The notes under the pieces are model-generated. The model was not told where the DNA came from. It saw only the letters and a list, made by a program, of their open reading frames with translations, and ran no database searches. The position numbers and the translations under genes were made by a program. Positions 15,451-25,900 of a stretch of DNA of 50,526 nt are shown piece after piece (position 1 is the stretch's first letter; each line of letters opens with the position of its first letter). The stretch lies in NCBI GenBank assembly GCA_944386605.1, contig CALXBS010000008.1, positions 1-50,526 on the forward strand, in the 5' to 3' direction. This DNA comes from an uncultured Clostridia bacterium. Lineage in GTDB: Bacteria; Bacillota; Clostridia; TANB77; CAG-465.

Positions 15451-16901
15451 TGAATTCTACAGTTGTAATTTTAATCATAGGTGGTTTAGCTGCTATTATA
15501 GCATACGTAATATATACAATGTCTAATAAGAAGAATGCAAGTGGAGGACAGACTACAACTAAATCTACTTCTCAAAGAGGTGGAAAAAAAGATGATAAAG
15601 ATAATGAGATTATTGATGGAAGTATCAGAAGAAGAAAAGAGACAAATATTCCTAGAAAAGATGTATTAGATTTTATGGAATTTGATAGCATTGCAGATAA
15701 TATGATTATTCAAGAAAATGGTACTAAATTTACAATGGTTTTGCAATGTAAGGGTATTAACTATGATTTGATGTCTGATATTGAACAACTTGCTGTAGAA
15801 GAAGGATTTATTGTATTTTTAAATACTTTAAAATTTCCTGTTCAATTGTACGTTCAAGCTAGAGCAGTAGATTTAAAGAAAAATTTAAATATTTATCAAG
15901 ATAGTGTAGATGATCTACTTACTAGATTTAATACTGCAGATGAAAATTACAAAGCACTAGCAAATGAATTAGATGTTGACTTTACAAAAGTAGCTGCTGC
16001 AAAAGAAGAAAGAGATAGAATGGCAAATATTGTAGAATATGCACAAGATATCACAAGATATGTTGAAAGAATTAGCTTAAATAAAAATATTTTACAAAGA
16101 AGATTTTATATTGTATTCTCATATTTTAAATCAGAAGTTACTTCTGTTAGTGAATTTTCAGAAGATGAAATTAGAGAAATTTGTCATAGAGAATTATATA
16201 CAAGAGGGCAATCTATTATGAGTGCTTTAATGTCATGTTCTGTTACTTCTAGACTTTTAGATTCTAATGAATTAGCAGAATTGTTATTTGTTTCCTATAA
16301 CAGAGATGATGAAAAATTAATGGATATTAGAACTGCATTAGATTCAGGATTCTATAGATTATATTCTACATCTAAAGATGTTTATGAGAAAAAACAAGAG
16401 CTTGCACAAAAAGAAGTGGAAGAAGAAGCTGCTAAGAGAGTACAAGAAGCAATTCGTTTAACATTAAGAAGTGCAGTAGTTCAATCAGAAGATGAAATTG
16501 TAGAAGAATTCGAGGAAAAAACAGATAGGCAAGCTTTAGAGATTATTAGAAATGCAGATTTAGATGATGATGCTAAAAATCATTTAACCAATATTATTGC
16601 AGAAAATCATGTTATTGGAGTAGAAGAAAGAAAAAGAGAACGTGCTAGAAGAAGAAAAGAACAAGAAGAAATTCCAGAGGGAACAGAAGAAGAAACACAA
16701 ACAACACAAGAAGAAAAACCAAAAGAAGCAGATGCAACTCACACAGATGAAAGACTAGAAAGAGTTATGCCAACTGCTCCAAATGTAAATAGAAATTATC
16801 TTGATGTAGAAGTAACAGAAGAAGCAACAAATGATACACAAAAACCAGCAGAGAAAAACAATAGTACATTGGATTCATCAGAAGATGATATTATTGTATA
16901 G
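15450..16901 (+). CDS. Membrane-anchored TraC/VirB4-N-like protein of the secretion system
   Basis: A 483-residue protein with one N-terminal membrane span (TVVILIIGGLAAIIAYVIY), a basic linker, then a soluble domain (about 70-300: DVLDFMEFDSIADNMIIQENGTKFTMVLQCKG...) resembling the N-terminal, non-ATPase domain of VirB4/TraC. It has no Walker motifs. A charged helical region and an acidic Glu/Thr-rich tail follow. Proteins of this kind sit between PrgI and VirB4 in some Gram-positive and candidate-phylum clusters. Translation is coupled to the PrgI gene by TAATG. It probably docks the ATPase to the membrane; the family assignment is moderately sure. Confidence 0.65.
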   Translation: MNSTVVILIIGGLAAIIAYVIYTMSNKKNASGGQTTTKSTSQRGGKKDDKDNEIIDGSIRRRKETNIPRKDVLDFMEFDSIADNMIIQENGTKFTMVLQCKGINYDLMSDIEQLAVEEGFIVFLNTLKFPVQLYVQARAVDLKKNLNIYQDSVDDLLTRFNTADENYKALANELDVDFTKVAAAKEERDRMANIVEYAQDITRYVERISLNKNILQRRFYIVFSYFKSEVTSVSEFSEDEIREICHRELYTRGQSIMSALMSCSVTSRLLDSNELAELLFVSYNRDDEKLMDIRTALDSGFYRLYSTSKDVYEKKQELAQKEVEEEAAKRVQEAIRLTLRSAVVQSEDEIVEEFEEKTDRQALEIIRNADLDDDAKNHLTNIIAENHVIGVEERKRERARRRKEQEEIPEGTEEETQTTQEEKPKEADATHTDERLERVMPTAPNVNRNYLDVEVTEEATNDTQKPAEKNNSTLDSSEDDIIV

Positions 16902-16915
16902 GAGGCCATGGATAA

Positions 16916-18994
16916 ATGAGTAGAGAAGAAAAAGAGGAATTAAAAGCTAAAAAATTAGAAGAGAGGAAAAAGGCAAGAGAGGAAAGAGATCGTATTCGTT
17001 TAGAAAGAAGAATGAGAAGAAAAGGAGTTCCAGAAGAGCAAATTATTAAATCTTCAGAAGAAGAAATTAATATTTTGGAAACCAATAAATCGGATATTAA
17101 AGATTTAATGGCACCTGCTGGAATCGATGCAAGTCATTATGATTATTTGGAAATCTTTTCTAAAATTTCAAGATTTGTAAGAACATTCTATGTAACCACT
17201 TTACCAAGGCAGGCTACTTTCCCTTATTTTTTGGCGGGAATTTATGAGTTTGGAGATGTAAATACTTCTGTATATATTAATCCAATCTCAGAAACAGTTT
17301 CACAAAAGGATTTAAATAAAACGATTGTAGAATTGCAATCAGAAAGATATGTTGCAAACGATAGAGGAGATATTAACAGGGCTTCTGTTTTAGCACAAAA
17401 ACAAGCAGAGGCGGAAGCGCTAAGAGATGAAATTGCAGCAGGTTATAATAAGTTATTTGAGGCAACCATCGTAGCAACCTTATTTTCATATAGTAAAACA
17501 GAGCTTGATAAAGCTTCAGAATTATTGGCAATGGAGGCTTCTAAAAACCTAATCGGTATTAAAGCAACATGGGCACTTCAAGAAGAAGCATTTCAAACAA
17601 ATTTACCTTTAAACAAAAATAAATTAACAAGAAAGCATACTTTTGATAGGGGATCTATGTCTACCGTATTTCCATTTTTATCATCTGATATAGGGCATGA
17701 TATCGGTGTTCCTATTGGAATTAACAAACAGACCGGACTTCCAGTTTTATTTGATAATTTCCATTCTTCATTAACCAATTATAATATGATTATATTTGGT
17801 AAATCTGGTTCTGGTAAATCTGTTACGATTAAAACGATTATGGCAAGATCTTCTATTTTGATGGGCGTAGAAAACTTGGTAATTGACGCAGAAGGTGAAT
17901 ATGTAGTTGTTGCGGATTCTTTAAATGGAATTAATATTAATATTAGTCCTAACAGTAAGACTGTTATTAATATCTTTGATATTGAGCCAGAGGTAACAAG
18001 AGATGAAATTACAGGAAAAGATAGAATCGTATTAAATGTAGAGAACAAAGTAGAGGACGTTACACAAGCGTTATTAACAATGGCACGTGGTGCTACTAGA
18101 AGTGCAGAAGTAAATGAGCTTACAAAACAAATTATTGCAGAAATTGTTGCGGAGCTATATCAAAAAGCAGGTATCAATAATGATATTAATTCTTTGTATT
18201 TAGATTCTCATACAGAATTTAATGCTGTAGATGGTACAACAAGTGTGATAGGAACTGCTAAGAAACCAATGCCTACTATTAGTGATTGGTATGATTTATT
18301 AGTAGAAAAATCACGAGAAGATCTTAACGAAACTTATGCATACCACTATAGTTATCTATTAAAAGTTATGAGGCAATATTGTAAAAAGTTTGATGGTCAG
18401 ATGGCTTACTTTGATGGTCAGTCTACCTTTGAATTGATGGATGGAAATCCTTTTATTAATATTAACTTATCACAACTAGAAGAAAAGTTTGCTAGACCAC
18501 TTGCTCAACAGATTCTTCTTTCTTGGGTATGGGAAAAATATGTTAAAAAGAATAGTGAAAATAAAACAAAAGCTAGAAAGAAAAGAGTTCTTGTCGATGA
18601 GGCTTGGATGTTACTAGATTATCCAGAAGCGATCCAATTCTTAAATACAATGGCAAGACGTGCCAGAAAAAGAAACGTTTCGTTAGCTGTTGTATCACAG
18701 AAATTCCAAGATTTCTATGAGAAAAAAGAAGCGCAAGCAGTTCTTACTTCATCAGAAGTAAAACTATTCTTAGCACAGGATAAATCTGAAATTCAATATT
18801 TAAAAGAAGTATTTAAATTAAGTGATGGTGAAACAGATTTCTTGTTAACTTGTTCAAGAGGTGAAGGGTTAATTAAAATTGGGCAAGAATCTGCAGTAAT
18901 AGCAATTCAACCTACTCAAAAAGAATTTGAGTTTGTTGAAACAAACTTATCTAAGATTATAGAGCTTAGACAACAGAAACAAAATAATAATTAG
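16916..18994 (+). CDS. VirB4-type ATPase of the type IV secretion system
   Basis: A 692-residue cytosolic ATPase that would power pilus assembly or export. A basic N-terminal segment is followed by a VirB4 N-domain (about 75-250). The motor domain has Walker A GKSGSGKS at residues 295-302 and Walker B RVLVDEAWMLLDY with D561-E562, followed by MARRARKRNVSLAVVSQKFQDF and the TraC-type end. TAGGAGG precedes the ATG; an ATG 8 nt upstream runs into TGA almost at once. It follows the TraC-like gene by 14 nt and precedes VirB6 by 11 nt. It is the only secretion ATPase in the window; I find no VirD4 or VirB11 homologue. Confidence 0.95.
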   Translation: MSREEKEELKAKKLEERKKAREERDRIRLERRMRRKGVPEEQIIKSSEEEINILETNKSDIKDLMAPAGIDASHYDYLEIFSKISRFVRTFYVTTLPRQATFPYFLAGIYEFGDVNTSVYINPISETVSQKDLNKTIVELQSERYVANDRGDINRASVLAQKQAEAEALRDEIAAGYNKLFEATIVATLFSYSKTELDKASELLAMEASKNLIGIKATWALQEEAFQTNLPLNKNKLTRKHTFDRGSMSTVFPFLSSDIGHDIGVPIGINKQTGLPVLFDNFHSSLTNYNMIIFGKSGSGKSVTIKTIMARSSILMGVENLVIDAEGEYVVVADSLNGININISPNSKTVINIFDIEPEVTRDEITGKDRIVLNVENKVEDVTQALLTMARGATRSAEVNELTKQIIAEIVAELYQKAGINNDINSLYLDSHTEFNAVDGTTSVIGTAKKPMPTISDWYDLLVEKSREDLNETYAYHYSYLLKVMRQYCKKFDGQMAYFDGQSTFELMDGNPFININLSQLEEKFARPLAQQILLSWVWEKYVKKNSENKTKARKKRVLVDEAWMLLDYPEAIQFLNTMARRARKRNVSLAVVSQKFQDFYEKKEAQAVLTSSEVKLFLAQDKSEIQYLKEVFKLSDGETDFLLTCSRGEGLIKIGQESAVIAIQPTQKEFEFVETNLSKIIELRQQKQNNN

Positions 18995-19005
18995 GTGATA
19001 ATATT

Positions 19006-20028
19006 ATGAAAAAAAAGAAAAGTAGATTAAAAAATTTTAAACAATGCTTAAAAAGAAATAAAAAAATGATTTTTACTGTATTATTGTTATTATTAGCAAT
19101 TAGTGTATTTTCTTCTTTTGAAAATATCTCATATGCTAGAATTACAGATGAAGGACAACAAAGTGGATGGGACAGTTTTAATGATATACTAGGTGCTATT
19201 GTATCCGGTATTTTGCAGTTTGGTATGGGTGTATTAGGTGCACCATTTGCAGCTATATTTGGTGCGTTAGCCCTACTATTATTCTTGATATTATGGCTAT
19301 TGTTTACTACACTGGGTGTGACGGATGGATTAATTTCATTCCCATTTCCTGATACCATTGTATTTAATAAAGTACCATTCTTTGATCCAAACTTTATTAA
19401 TCCAACTTCAGATGCCTCTGCGCCTGTTCATATTTTACAAGGAACAATTTCCAGCTTATATTATACCTTCTTTACCATAGCAATAACGGTTTTTGTTATT
19501 GCTGCAATGGTAATTGGTATTAAACTTGCTTTATCTTCTATTGGTAGCGAGAAAGCACAGTATAAACAGGCTTTAAATAATTGGATTTTTGGTATTGTAT
19601 TGTTATTTACAGTACATATTTTAATGGCGGGAATATTTGCATTAAATGAAGGGATTGTTGAGGCCGCGTCCCATGCTTCGGGAGGAATTACCTTTACAAT
19701 AGGGGCATTTGACTGGATACCTGTTGCGGGTAATGTTATTGGAAATATTTTGGATATTGGAGCAGATCTTTTGGGAACATTAACAGGTCAAGAAATTAGT
19801 GCTGGAATCACTCTGGATGCATTTCCTGGATATGCCGGTATTATCATTATTCTAGTTATCAAGACTATGGGTGGAGACTTAATTGCTGCTTTAACACTAT
19901 TAACAATTTTAGGACAAACCGTAGCATTAGTGATTATGTATATAAAGAGATTGTTTTACTGTATCATACTTGGAATTATGGCACCATTAATTGTTGCAGT
20001 AGATGTTATTAAAAAATCAATATCTTAA
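19006..20028 (+). CDS. VirB6/TrbL-like polytopic protein, N-terminal part
   Basis: A 340-residue membrane protein. A signal-like N-terminal span (MIFTVLLLLLAISVFSSF) is followed by about six more hydrophobic segments. The end, ALVIMYIKRLFYCIILGIMAPLIVAV, has the basic-aromatic helix followed by an AP turn typical of VirB6-like proteins of Gram-positive conjugation systems, where the chain normally goes on into another helix pair. Here it stops, and the expected continuation (NGIFANWFKNFTIIVFTQSFHAVYLLFILKF) opens the next gene in a different frame. TAGGTGATAAT precedes the ATG. Confidence 0.75.
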   Translation: MKKKKSRLKNFKQCLKRNKKMIFTVLLLLLAISVFSSFENISYARITDEGQQSGWDSFNDILGAIVSGILQFGMGVLGAPFAAIFGALALLLFLILWLLFTTLGVTDGLISFPFPDTIVFNKVPFFDPNFINPTSDASAPVHILQGTISSLYYTFFTIAITVFVIAAMVIGIKLALSSIGSEKAQYKQALNNWIFGIVLLFTVHILMAGIFALNEGIVEAASHASGGITFTIGAFDWIPVAGNVIGNILDIGADLLGTLTGQEISAGITLDAFPGYAGIIIILVIKTMGGDLIAALTLLTILGQTVALVIMYIKRLFYCIILGIMAPLIVAVDVIKKSIS

Positions 20029-20051
20029 ATGTATTGGAGGGAATAAATAAA

Positions 20052-21407
20052 ATGGGTGATAAATCAAATGGGATTTTTGCGAATTGGTTTAAAAATTTTA
20101 CGATAATTGTTTTTACACAAAGCTTTCATGCAGTTTATCTATTATTTATCTTAAAATTTTTATCAATTGTGTCAGAAGGAGAAATATCAGATACAACTTT
20201 TGCTGAGAATCAAGGCTTATTCTCTATTATATCTATTGCAGGTTTGGCAGGATTAATTAAATTAGAGAAATTTATAAAAGGATTATTTGGTATCAAGAGT
20301 TCAGATCTTCTTGGTAACATTGGAGATAACTTTGCTAAGGCCCTAATTGGTGTTAGATCTGCTATGGATATGGGTAGAAGAACAATCGAACCTTTTAATG
20401 AATATAAAAAAGCGCAGTCTAATTCTAAAGCTGCGGCTAAAAAAGTGGATAGATTAAGAGCAATTCAAAATGCAAATTTAAATGCACCAAAAAATACCAA
20501 TGCAGCACAAGCAGCTGCAACGACTACTGCTACAAGAGTAGGAACAGGAAGTCCGGTTGGTATTGAAGCTGGATCAGGAGCAGGAACTGGTACTGGTACT
20601 GGCGGTGGCAATGCTGCTATTACAGATGACGCTTTAAGAAGATTAATAGCTGCTTTAGAGGCAAATTCTGCTGCTTTACAACAAAATGGTGGAGGAAAAA
20701 GCGGAGAAAGTGACGCAGTGAAAGCTTTAAAAGATCAATATGCATTAGAAGACGCACAAGAAGAATTAGCAAAAGCAGAACGTGATGAACAGGCTTGGAA
20801 AAAGAAAAGATTTACAAGACTTGCAACTACGGTTGGTGCAGCAGCCTTTGGTATGGGTGCTACTGAAACAATAGGAGACGCAGTTACGGTTGCAAATATT
20901 GTGGATAAACCTTTAGATTATATGACTGATAAAGGAATAGATAAAATTACTAGTGTTGATGCTGCTAATAAAGCTCTTGATAGAAAAGCAGAGATTCAAA
21001 ATAAACAAGCAGAAGAACTTAGTAGGTTAAGAAGGAGTTATCATTTGCCAGTAGATAGTGATTCTGTAGAAGGATTATCTCCTGCAGACAAAGCAGCATA
21101 TGAGGCTGAAAGTCAGAAAATTAAGAAAGCGTATAAGTCACAAATTGACAAACAAGGTCAGATGGCACAAGAATTTATTAATGACATTCCAAAAGGCGTT
21201 GTTTCTAGTATGGCGAATTTATGGAAAGAAGCAGCTACTAGTACAACACCTGTAAAACTTACACAAAAAGACCCTACAAGATCAAGACTTAAAGTATCTA
21301 ATTATAGGGTTTCTGTGGATACAGAATTTAATAGAGATTTAGCAGCTGCTGCAAGAAGATCGCCTAGAACTACAGATGACCTTAGCAGAAGAAGAAGGCC
21401 ACATTAA
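20052..21407 (+). CDS. VirB6-like protein, C-terminal part with long Ala/Gly-rich tail
   Basis: 451 residues from the ATG at 20052, with GGAGG 11 nt upstream; a TTG at 20034 is in frame but lies on the ribosome site. The first 80 residues carry two hydrophobic helices that complete the VirB6 fold begun in the previous gene. After these come a charged helix, an Ala/Thr/Gly-rich linker (about 150-200), a helical Lys/Glu/Ala-rich stretch and a basic C-terminus rich in Arg and Ser. The tail is probably cytoplasmic and could bind substrate or nucleic acid. Either the split is normal in this lineage or an ancestral fusion has been broken. Confidence 0.65.
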   Translation: MGDKSNGIFANWFKNFTIIVFTQSFHAVYLLFILKFLSIVSEGEISDTTFAENQGLFSIISIAGLAGLIKLEKFIKGLFGIKSSDLLGNIGDNFAKALIGVRSAMDMGRRTIEPFNEYKKAQSNSKAAAKKVDRLRAIQNANLNAPKNTNAAQAAATTTATRVGTGSPVGIEAGSGAGTGTGTGGGNAAITDDALRRLIAALEANSAALQQNGGGKSGESDAVKALKDQYALEDAQEELAKAERDEQAWKKKRFTRLATTVGAAAFGMGATETIGDAVTVANIVDKPLDYMTDKGIDKITSVDAANKALDRKAEIQNKQAEELSRLRRSYHLPVDSDSVEGLSPADKAAYEAESQKIKKAYKSQIDKQGQMAQEFINDIPKGVVSSMANLWKEAATSTTPVKLTQKDPTRSRLKVSNYRVSVDTEFNRDLAAAARRSPRTTDDLSRRRRPH

Positions 21408-21428
21408 AAAGAGTAAGGAGGTTCATGT

Positions 21429-22004
21429 ATGAGAGAAGAATTTAGAAAAATTATGAATTATATTATTATATTTCTTTTTGTCCTTGCCGTTTTATATGGT
21501 GGTTATGCTCTTATCAAATCAAAAATTGAAGATTATCAGGCGTCAAAACAACCAATTGTAAATGGTATTGAGAATATTGATGATTATATTATTACAGAAG
21601 ATACAGAAGTTGTTATTGATGGAAATGTAGAGCTAAAAGCTTCTAATATCGTAACAGGATATCAAGAATTTTATACGGTACAAAATGCGATCGATAATTA
21701 TATTGGAGCATTAATTAATGGGAAATATAAAGAAACATATGCAATTACAACACAAGATATAAGAGCAGTAGCAGATGAAGCAACTTATGTACAGAGAATA
21801 CAAGAATTTACACAGAAAAATTTTGTATCTTCAGATGCAATGACACCTTATGAGAATTATAATAATGTAAGAATATTGTACAAGATTGATACCGATGCTT
21901 ATATAGGAGAAGTAGTAACAGCAAATAATGAGATAGTAAGAATTGGTGTTGTATTAAATACAGAGAATTCTACATATAGAGTTTTTTATGTTGAAATCAG
22001 TTAA
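21429..22004 (+). CDS. Membrane-anchored VirB8/TcpC-like (NTF2-fold) protein, first copy
   Basis: A 191-residue bitopic protein. A short basic N-terminus leads to one membrane span (IMNYIIIFLFVLAVLYGGYAL), a linker, then an external domain of about 110 residues starting VQNAIDNYIGALINGKYKETYAITTQDIR. A helix with YxxALxxGKYxxxYxxTT before a mixed sheet is the pattern of NTF2-like and VirB8/TcpC domains that form the periplasmic or wall-facing part of type IV systems. AAGGAGG precedes the ATG. The call rests on topology and context rather than on strict motifs. Confidence 0.6.
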   Translation: MREEFRKIMNYIIIFLFVLAVLYGGYALIKSKIEDYQASKQPIVNGIENIDDYIITEDTEVVIDGNVELKASNIVTGYQEFYTVQNAIDNYIGALINGKYKETYAITTQDIRAVADEATYVQRIQEFTQKNFVSSDAMTPYENYNNVRILYKIDTDAYIGEVVTANNEIVRIGVVLNTENSTYRVFYVEIS

Positions 22005-22015
22005 GGAGGAATAGA

Positions 22016-22900
22016 ATGAATCAGTATTTTGATGATAAAAAGATCGCTACAATATGTAGCATTGGAATTGCAATTGTACTAATTATTGCAATTGTAGTAG
22101 TTGTAACTTTATGGAAAAATGCTTTTTCTATTCCAGATACAACGAATCAAATTGTTGATACAACCACTAGTGAAAATACAGGAATTGGTACTTATGAAAC
22201 AGTAAATATGACAAGACAACTTCAAATTCAAGCTTATGCTACTCAAATTGCAACTGCTTTTCAAGCGGAAGATATAGAGACTATTTATAACATGGTAAGT
22301 CCTGATTATTTAGAGTATTTTTCTATGGACAAAGACACTTTAAAAACTTCTCTTGAAAACAAAGGAATCTATGGAAAAAAAATAGAGATGAGTGATGTTA
22401 CTGCTTCAACTTTAAAAGGACATACAATTATGACAATTTCTTATTCAACCAATAATGGAAAAATAACAGGAAATTTAAACGTAATTGAAAGATCACCTAA
22501 TAATTTTAAAATTGCTTTTGATGATTTTATCATGTATATAAAAGATCCAGTAGAGTATATTGTTGATGGATTTAAACTTACACTATCTAATCAAGTTTAC
22601 TTTACAAATAGTATCAGAATGGCAGCAAATTTAAAAAATATGAATACCGATACTTATATTATAAATACCAATGGATTATATGAAAATCATTATTTGAAAT
22701 TAAGTAATGGGGCAGAATATAGAACATTGTCAAGTATTTTAATAGGGGAAGAAAGAAGAATGGAACCTGGAAGCGAAATGAATTATCGATTAGAATTTAG
22801 TTTGCCTACAAATTCATATTCTAGCATTAGATCCATTTTAATTAAAGATATTGCAAATGAAAAAACAAATATTAGTAAAACATATGAATTTGAATTGTAA
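22016..22900 (+). CDS. Membrane-anchored VirB8/NTF2-like protein with extra C-terminal beta domain
   Basis: A 294-residue bitopic protein: one N-terminal span (IATICSIGIAIVLIIAIVVVVTL), a Thr-rich linker, then an NTF2-like domain beginning QIQAYATQIATAFQAEDIETIYNMVSPDYLEYF (about 72-175). A second beta-rich domain follows (about 185-294, with SNQVYFTNSIRMAANLKNMN). AAGGAGG precedes the ATG, 11 nt after the previous stop. It is probably a second wall-facing scaffold subunit. The extra domain has an Ig-like strand pattern, but I do not recognise it. Confidence 0.6.
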   Translation: MNQYFDDKKIATICSIGIAIVLIIAIVVVVTLWKNAFSIPDTTNQIVDTTTSENTGIGTYETVNMTRQLQIQAYATQIATAFQAEDIETIYNMVSPDYLEYFSMDKDTLKTSLENKGIYGKKIEMSDVTASTLKGHTIMTISYSTNNGKITGNLNVIERSPNNFKIAFDDFIMYIKDPVEYIVDGFKLTLSNQVYFTNSIRMAANLKNMNTDTYIINTNGLYENHYLKLSNGAEYRTLSSILIGEERRMEPGSEMNYRLEFSLPTNSYSSIRSILIKDIANEKTNISKTYEFEL

Positions 22901-22916
22901 AAAGACATGGTAATAT

Positions 22917-22948
22917 AAACCTGTGGGTGTCTATTACCTACAGGTTTT
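22917..22948 (+). terminator. Hairpin before the large hydrolase gene (partial terminator)
   Basis: AACCTGTGGG pairs with CCTACAGGTT (one mismatch), followed by only four T. It is more likely an attenuator or processing site than a full stop, because the hydrolase gene 42 nt on has no clear promoter of its own. Confidence 0.5.
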
Positions 22949-22989
22949 CCATATATTTAACAGAAATGAAAAGAAGGTGAATTAAGTTA

Positions 22990-25900
22990 ATGGATAAAGA
23001 TAAAAACCACTATGATCCTGATTTAGATGATGAAAATGATGATGAGTTAGACGAGTTAGATGAAGTAGAAGAAGTCTCTTCATCGAGTGATGGTAGTTCT
23101 TTAAAAGAGGATGTAAAGGATGCAAAAGAAAAGACTAAAAAGGCAAAGGAAGAATACGAAAAATTAAGACAACAAAAGTTACAAGCATTAGATCAAAATG
23201 CGTCTGAATTAAGTAAAAAGGCAAGTAGTGAGACGACTAAACAAGGGGCTAAACAGGTCGCCCAAGAAAGTAGTGAAAAACTTGCACAAGAAGGCGGTAA
23301 AAAAGCAACTCAAGAAGCTGGTATGCAGTTAGCACAAGGTGCAGGAAAAGAAGTAGCAAAAGAAGCTGGAAAACAGGCAGCTAAAGAAGGAGCTAAAGCG
23401 GGTGCTAAGGCGGGTGCTGCAGCGGCTGCTGAAGGTGCTGCAGCTTTTATTCCATATGTAAATGTTGCAGTTCTTGCTTTAGAGGCAATCAATGCTATTA
23501 GAAAAGTAGGCAGAAAAATTAAATCTAAACTTACAGGAAAATCAGAAGAAGAATTAAAAGAAGAATCTAAAAGGAAAAGAAGAATCATTTTAATTCTTAT
23601 CATAGCCATTATTGTAGTGTTCTTTTTTGGAGGCATTGGTGGCGGTAAATATATCATGAGTGAAATTATTCAAACCGATATAGACGCCCTAATTACTAGA
23701 AGAGAAAGACGTTATGGGGAAGACTTTAATTTAACAAGAACGAATTCTTCCGGAGAAACAGAACATTATAAACCATTAATTTTATTTTCTGCCGAAGAAT
23801 ATGATGAAACAATTAATAAAAGCTATCCAGATGATAAATGTTATGTGGACATGTTAAAAGAAGATTATTCAGGTACTTTAAATGGACTTTTATTAAAAGA
23901 TGTAAATATTACAGGAATTGCTGGTGATACGCCAACAGAAGAGGAAAATTATATTGCTAGCGGTAAAATGGCTTTAAAATTCTTGCAAGCTGAAAAATCC
24001 AATTTTAATAAAGTTTTTTGGATTAAGTATTCAAATAATTCATCTTATGATTATACAAAATCAGGAACTTATACATCAGAAGCAGATATGGCAGCAAATG
24101 ACCAAAAAGCTACTTTAGTAAGGTCTACTCAAGAATCTGGTTCTGTTAAAATGCAAAATGGAGTGTTTGGATCATTACTAAATGTACCAAATTTAACAGA
24201 ATATGATATTTTACCAGGAGCTAGTGAAGAAGAAAAAGCAATGGTATATATTAATATGTTATCTCCATATATGCAAAAATGGATTATTCCTTTTGCTATA
24301 TTAGTAGATACAGAAGGAGATAAAACATTTGCAAATTATGTCTTAAATGATATGGCTCATGAGGTAAAAGCAAATTTATATGAGCTAAACCAGGAAACAA
24401 AAACTACCAATAAATATTATTATTTACAAATAGAGCAGACATGGCATTGGGATGTTATGGTAGAAAAAACAACTACATGGGAAAGTGAAAGTACAAATGC
24501 AAATGGAGAGACTGTTACACACACGCATACAAGAACGAGTACAAGTACTTATACTGAAGATAATAAACATAAATTAGACGAAGTGACCAATTCTAGAGAT
24601 CATAAGCCAGGAACTAGTGTTTCAGGTAGTTCTTCTGATGTGTCACAGTGGGCATATGTACCAGCAGATCATTCTTCTGGAGATACAGACTATGAGTATT
24701 ATATTGATAATGTATATTTAGAATATACACTAAAAGCTGGTCCGGTTGTTGCAGTGGATAATGGAGAACCAATGGTACAAGAAATTACTGTATCTAGAAC
24801 CATTGAACCATATCGTTATGTTCCAAAATTATCTTATGTAGAAGACTTTTATAATATATTAAGTGCAGAGTATAGTATTATTCCAATTGCTGAGACTAAT
24901 GCACCTTCAACTACCAATGGAGCAAACTTAGGTGGTGTGGAATTATATGATGAAGAAAATGGAATTGGACTTGTTAGTTTCGAAGAAACTTGGCAAGAAA
25001 GCTTTAATATTATAAGTTCTAAAACAGAAACTTATAAAGTATCTTATTATACAGAAGAGGACTATGAAAATATTGGAAGAAGAATTTCTAGAGTAGAATG
25101 GAAGCAAGACTGGGGAAATGTTATTAAAGCGGATGGTAGTGACATTAGTGATACTTCTATTTCTCTGGGCGGTGGTAGTGGAACAGGTGGAGGAATGACT
25201 GCTACAAAACAAGCATTATTTGAGTGGATTGTTCCATTAGCCAAGCAGTTACAAAAAGAAACTGGCCTATTGCCTTCTCTTACAATTGCCCAAAAAATTC
25301 AAGAATCTGGATGGAATTGGACAGATAGTATTATAGAAACAGAAGGACATAATTATTGGGGAATGAAATGTGGTTCGCATTGGACAGGTGACTATCTAAT
25401 ACTTAATACGAAAGAAGATGATGGAACAGGAAATCTATATGAAATTCAAGATGCATTTAGAAAATACGAATCTGATGAAGCGGGATTTTCTGGTAGAGGA
25501 GACTTTTTCTGGTCAAATTCTAGGTATCGAAATGTACTTTTAGCATGTTTTGATTTAGATTGGGAAGCCGCAGTTGAAGACTTTAAAACAAATGGTTATG
25601 CAACAGATATAAAATATGCTAATAGTTTACAATTAATTATTCAGCAAAACGAGTTATATCAATATGATAATGATCCAGAATACCAATTTGATGGAACAAT
25701 CCCAGATTATGCGGATTATAACCCATATACAGGAGAGATTTTTGGAGGAGATGGTAGTTCAAGTGGTGGCATAGGCGTTAATACAGTTCCTGGTGCTGAA
25801 TTTGAAACAGATCCTATTTATAGTGAATTAAAAAATAATCCAATTTATCCAGAAAAAACTGCTGCTGAACTAGTATCTGCTTTTAGAAAGTATTCTGGTT

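Noticed and set aside
23310-23657. Minus-strand frame rich in Ala/Pro opposite the hydrolase gene
   Set aside because: A shadow of the Ala/Lys/Gly-rich coding repeat on the plus strand.
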